A stretch of 64,000 bases of DNA from Erwinia sp. E602 (GTDB taxonomy: Bacteria > Pseudomonadota > Gammaproteobacteria > Enterobacterales > Enterobacteriaceae): contig NZ_CP046582.1 of the NCBI RefSeq assembly GCF_018141005.1, forward strand, positions 4,778,718-4,842,717, written 5' to 3'. Both the position numbers and the translations under genes were made by a program. The notes under the pieces were generated by a model. It saw only the letters and a list, made by a program, of their open reading frames with translations. It was not told where the DNA came from and ran no database searches. Shown piece by piece: positions 63,551-64,000 of the stretch (position 1 is its first letter; each line of letters opens with the position of its first letter).

Positions 63551-63590
63551 AACCGCATATAGCGGTTCGCATGCGACTCATCAGCATGCG
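63551..63590 (+). other. Tandem hairpins in the dnaA leader
   Basis: AACCGC (63551-63556) with GCGGTT (63562-63567), and CGCATGC (63568-63574) with GCATGCG (63584-63590): two adjacent perfect stems in the untranslated leader, 66 bp before the start codon. A further GC-rich pairing (AGGGGTGGG region with GGCCCCTT, about 63488-63511) lies upstream. The rest of the 670-bp rpmH-dnaA gap has no gene. Confidence 0.6.
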
Positions 63591-63655
63591 TCAACAATGA
63601 TGAAATTATCGCTTCAGTGTTTTTTCTTATCGAATTTTTTCGAGTGGAGTCCGCC

Positions 63656-64000
63656 GTGTCACTAACGCTCTGGCAACAGTGCCTTGCCCGCTTGCAGGAT
63701 GAGCTCCCTGCCACAGAATTCAGCATGTGGATACGCCCACTGCAGGCCGAACTGAACGACAACACGCTGGCCTTATATGCCCCAAACCGTTTTGTGCTCG
63801 ACTGGGTTCGGGATAAATACCTGAACAACATCAACGGTCTGCTTAACGAATTTTGTGGCGCTAACGTGCCCTTGCTGCGTTTCGAAGTCGGCAGTAAGCC
63901 GGTCGTCCAGCCCGCTGCCCAGCGGGTGCTGGCCAGTGCGCAGAGCAGCGCACCGCTGCAGGGGCACCGCCCGGCGCCGGCACGCCCAAGCTGGGACAGC
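63656..64000 (+). CDS. dnaA: DnaA, replication initiator, N-terminal part
   Basis: The first 115 codons before the window ends. GTG start at 63656, as in E. coli. The reading [20 protein letters not shown] and on through [12 protein letters not shown] and [18 protein letters not shown] is domain I (DnaB/DiaA-interacting), nearly identical to E. coli, followed by the start of the variable domain II linker (from about residue 85). The ATPase and DNA-binding domains are outside the window. Confidence 0.97.
   Translation, partial: MSLTLWQQCLARLQDELPATEFSMWIRPLQAELNDNTLALYAPNRFVLDWVRDKYLNNINGLLNEFCGANVPLLRFEVGSKPVVQPAAQRVLASAQSSAPLQGHRPAPARPSWDS

Overview
This window is a chromosomal segment of an enterobacterium. 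Nearly every core protein reads like its Escherichia coli counterpart, and gene order matches the E. coli origin/dnaA region. The genus is most likely Erwinia or a close member of the Erwiniaceae. The pointers are the ovoA gene (I recall the ovothiol enzyme being characterised from Erwinia tasmaniensis), a palatinose (pal) operon in the order described for Erwinia rhapontici, and high-GC coding DNA. No rRNA, tRNA, CRISPR array, transposase or integrase gene was seen.

Layout. 1-8,000: end of kup, ravA-viaA, ovoA where E. coli has asnA, then asnC, mioC and oriC. 8,000-22,000: mnmG, rsmG, the complete F1Fo ATP synthase operon atpIBEFHAGDC, and glmU-glmS. 22,000-32,600: an accessory block between glmS and pstS, which are neighbours in E. 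coli. It starts at the attTn7 position and carries a secreted metalloprotease-like protein, a glycosyltransferase with a tandem-repeat tail, an efflux pump with a SnoaL-like partner, two LysR regulators, an EamA exporter, a zinc alcohol dehydrogenase and a secreted sphingomyelinase-like enzyme. 32,700-37,500: the PhoB-controlled pstSCAB-phoU operon. 37,700-47,600: an MFS transporter and palR / palEFGHKQ for uptake and cleavage of isomaltulose-type disaccharides. 47,600-52,500: yieH, a Wzy/PglL-like membrane enzyme, adeP and yieE. 52,700-58,500: a six-gene chaperone-usher fimbrial operon. 59,100-64,000: mnmE, yidC, yidD, rnpA, rpmH and, divergently, the start of dnaA.

The core genes cover replication initiation (oriC, dnaA), tRNA and rRNA modification (mnmE and mnmG act as one complex; rsmG), energy conversion, amino-sugar supply for the envelope (glmU, glmS), phosphate uptake, and membrane insertion. 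Accessory genes sit in the gaps where other enterobacteria also vary: after glmS, after phoU, and next to the 3' end of mnmE.

The most noteworthy items are simple-sequence and structured repeats (five TTTTTGC, sixteen 8-mers, eight 6-mers, an in-frame 42-bp coding repeat, a nested inverted-repeat element before asnC and nested palindromes before the fimbrial operon), a pal operon lacking the sucrose isomerase gene next to palR, a sphingomyelinase-like toxin candidate, and an unrecognised glycosyltransferase/metalloprotease gene pair. All assignments come from reading the sequence and from memory of the families; no database search was run.
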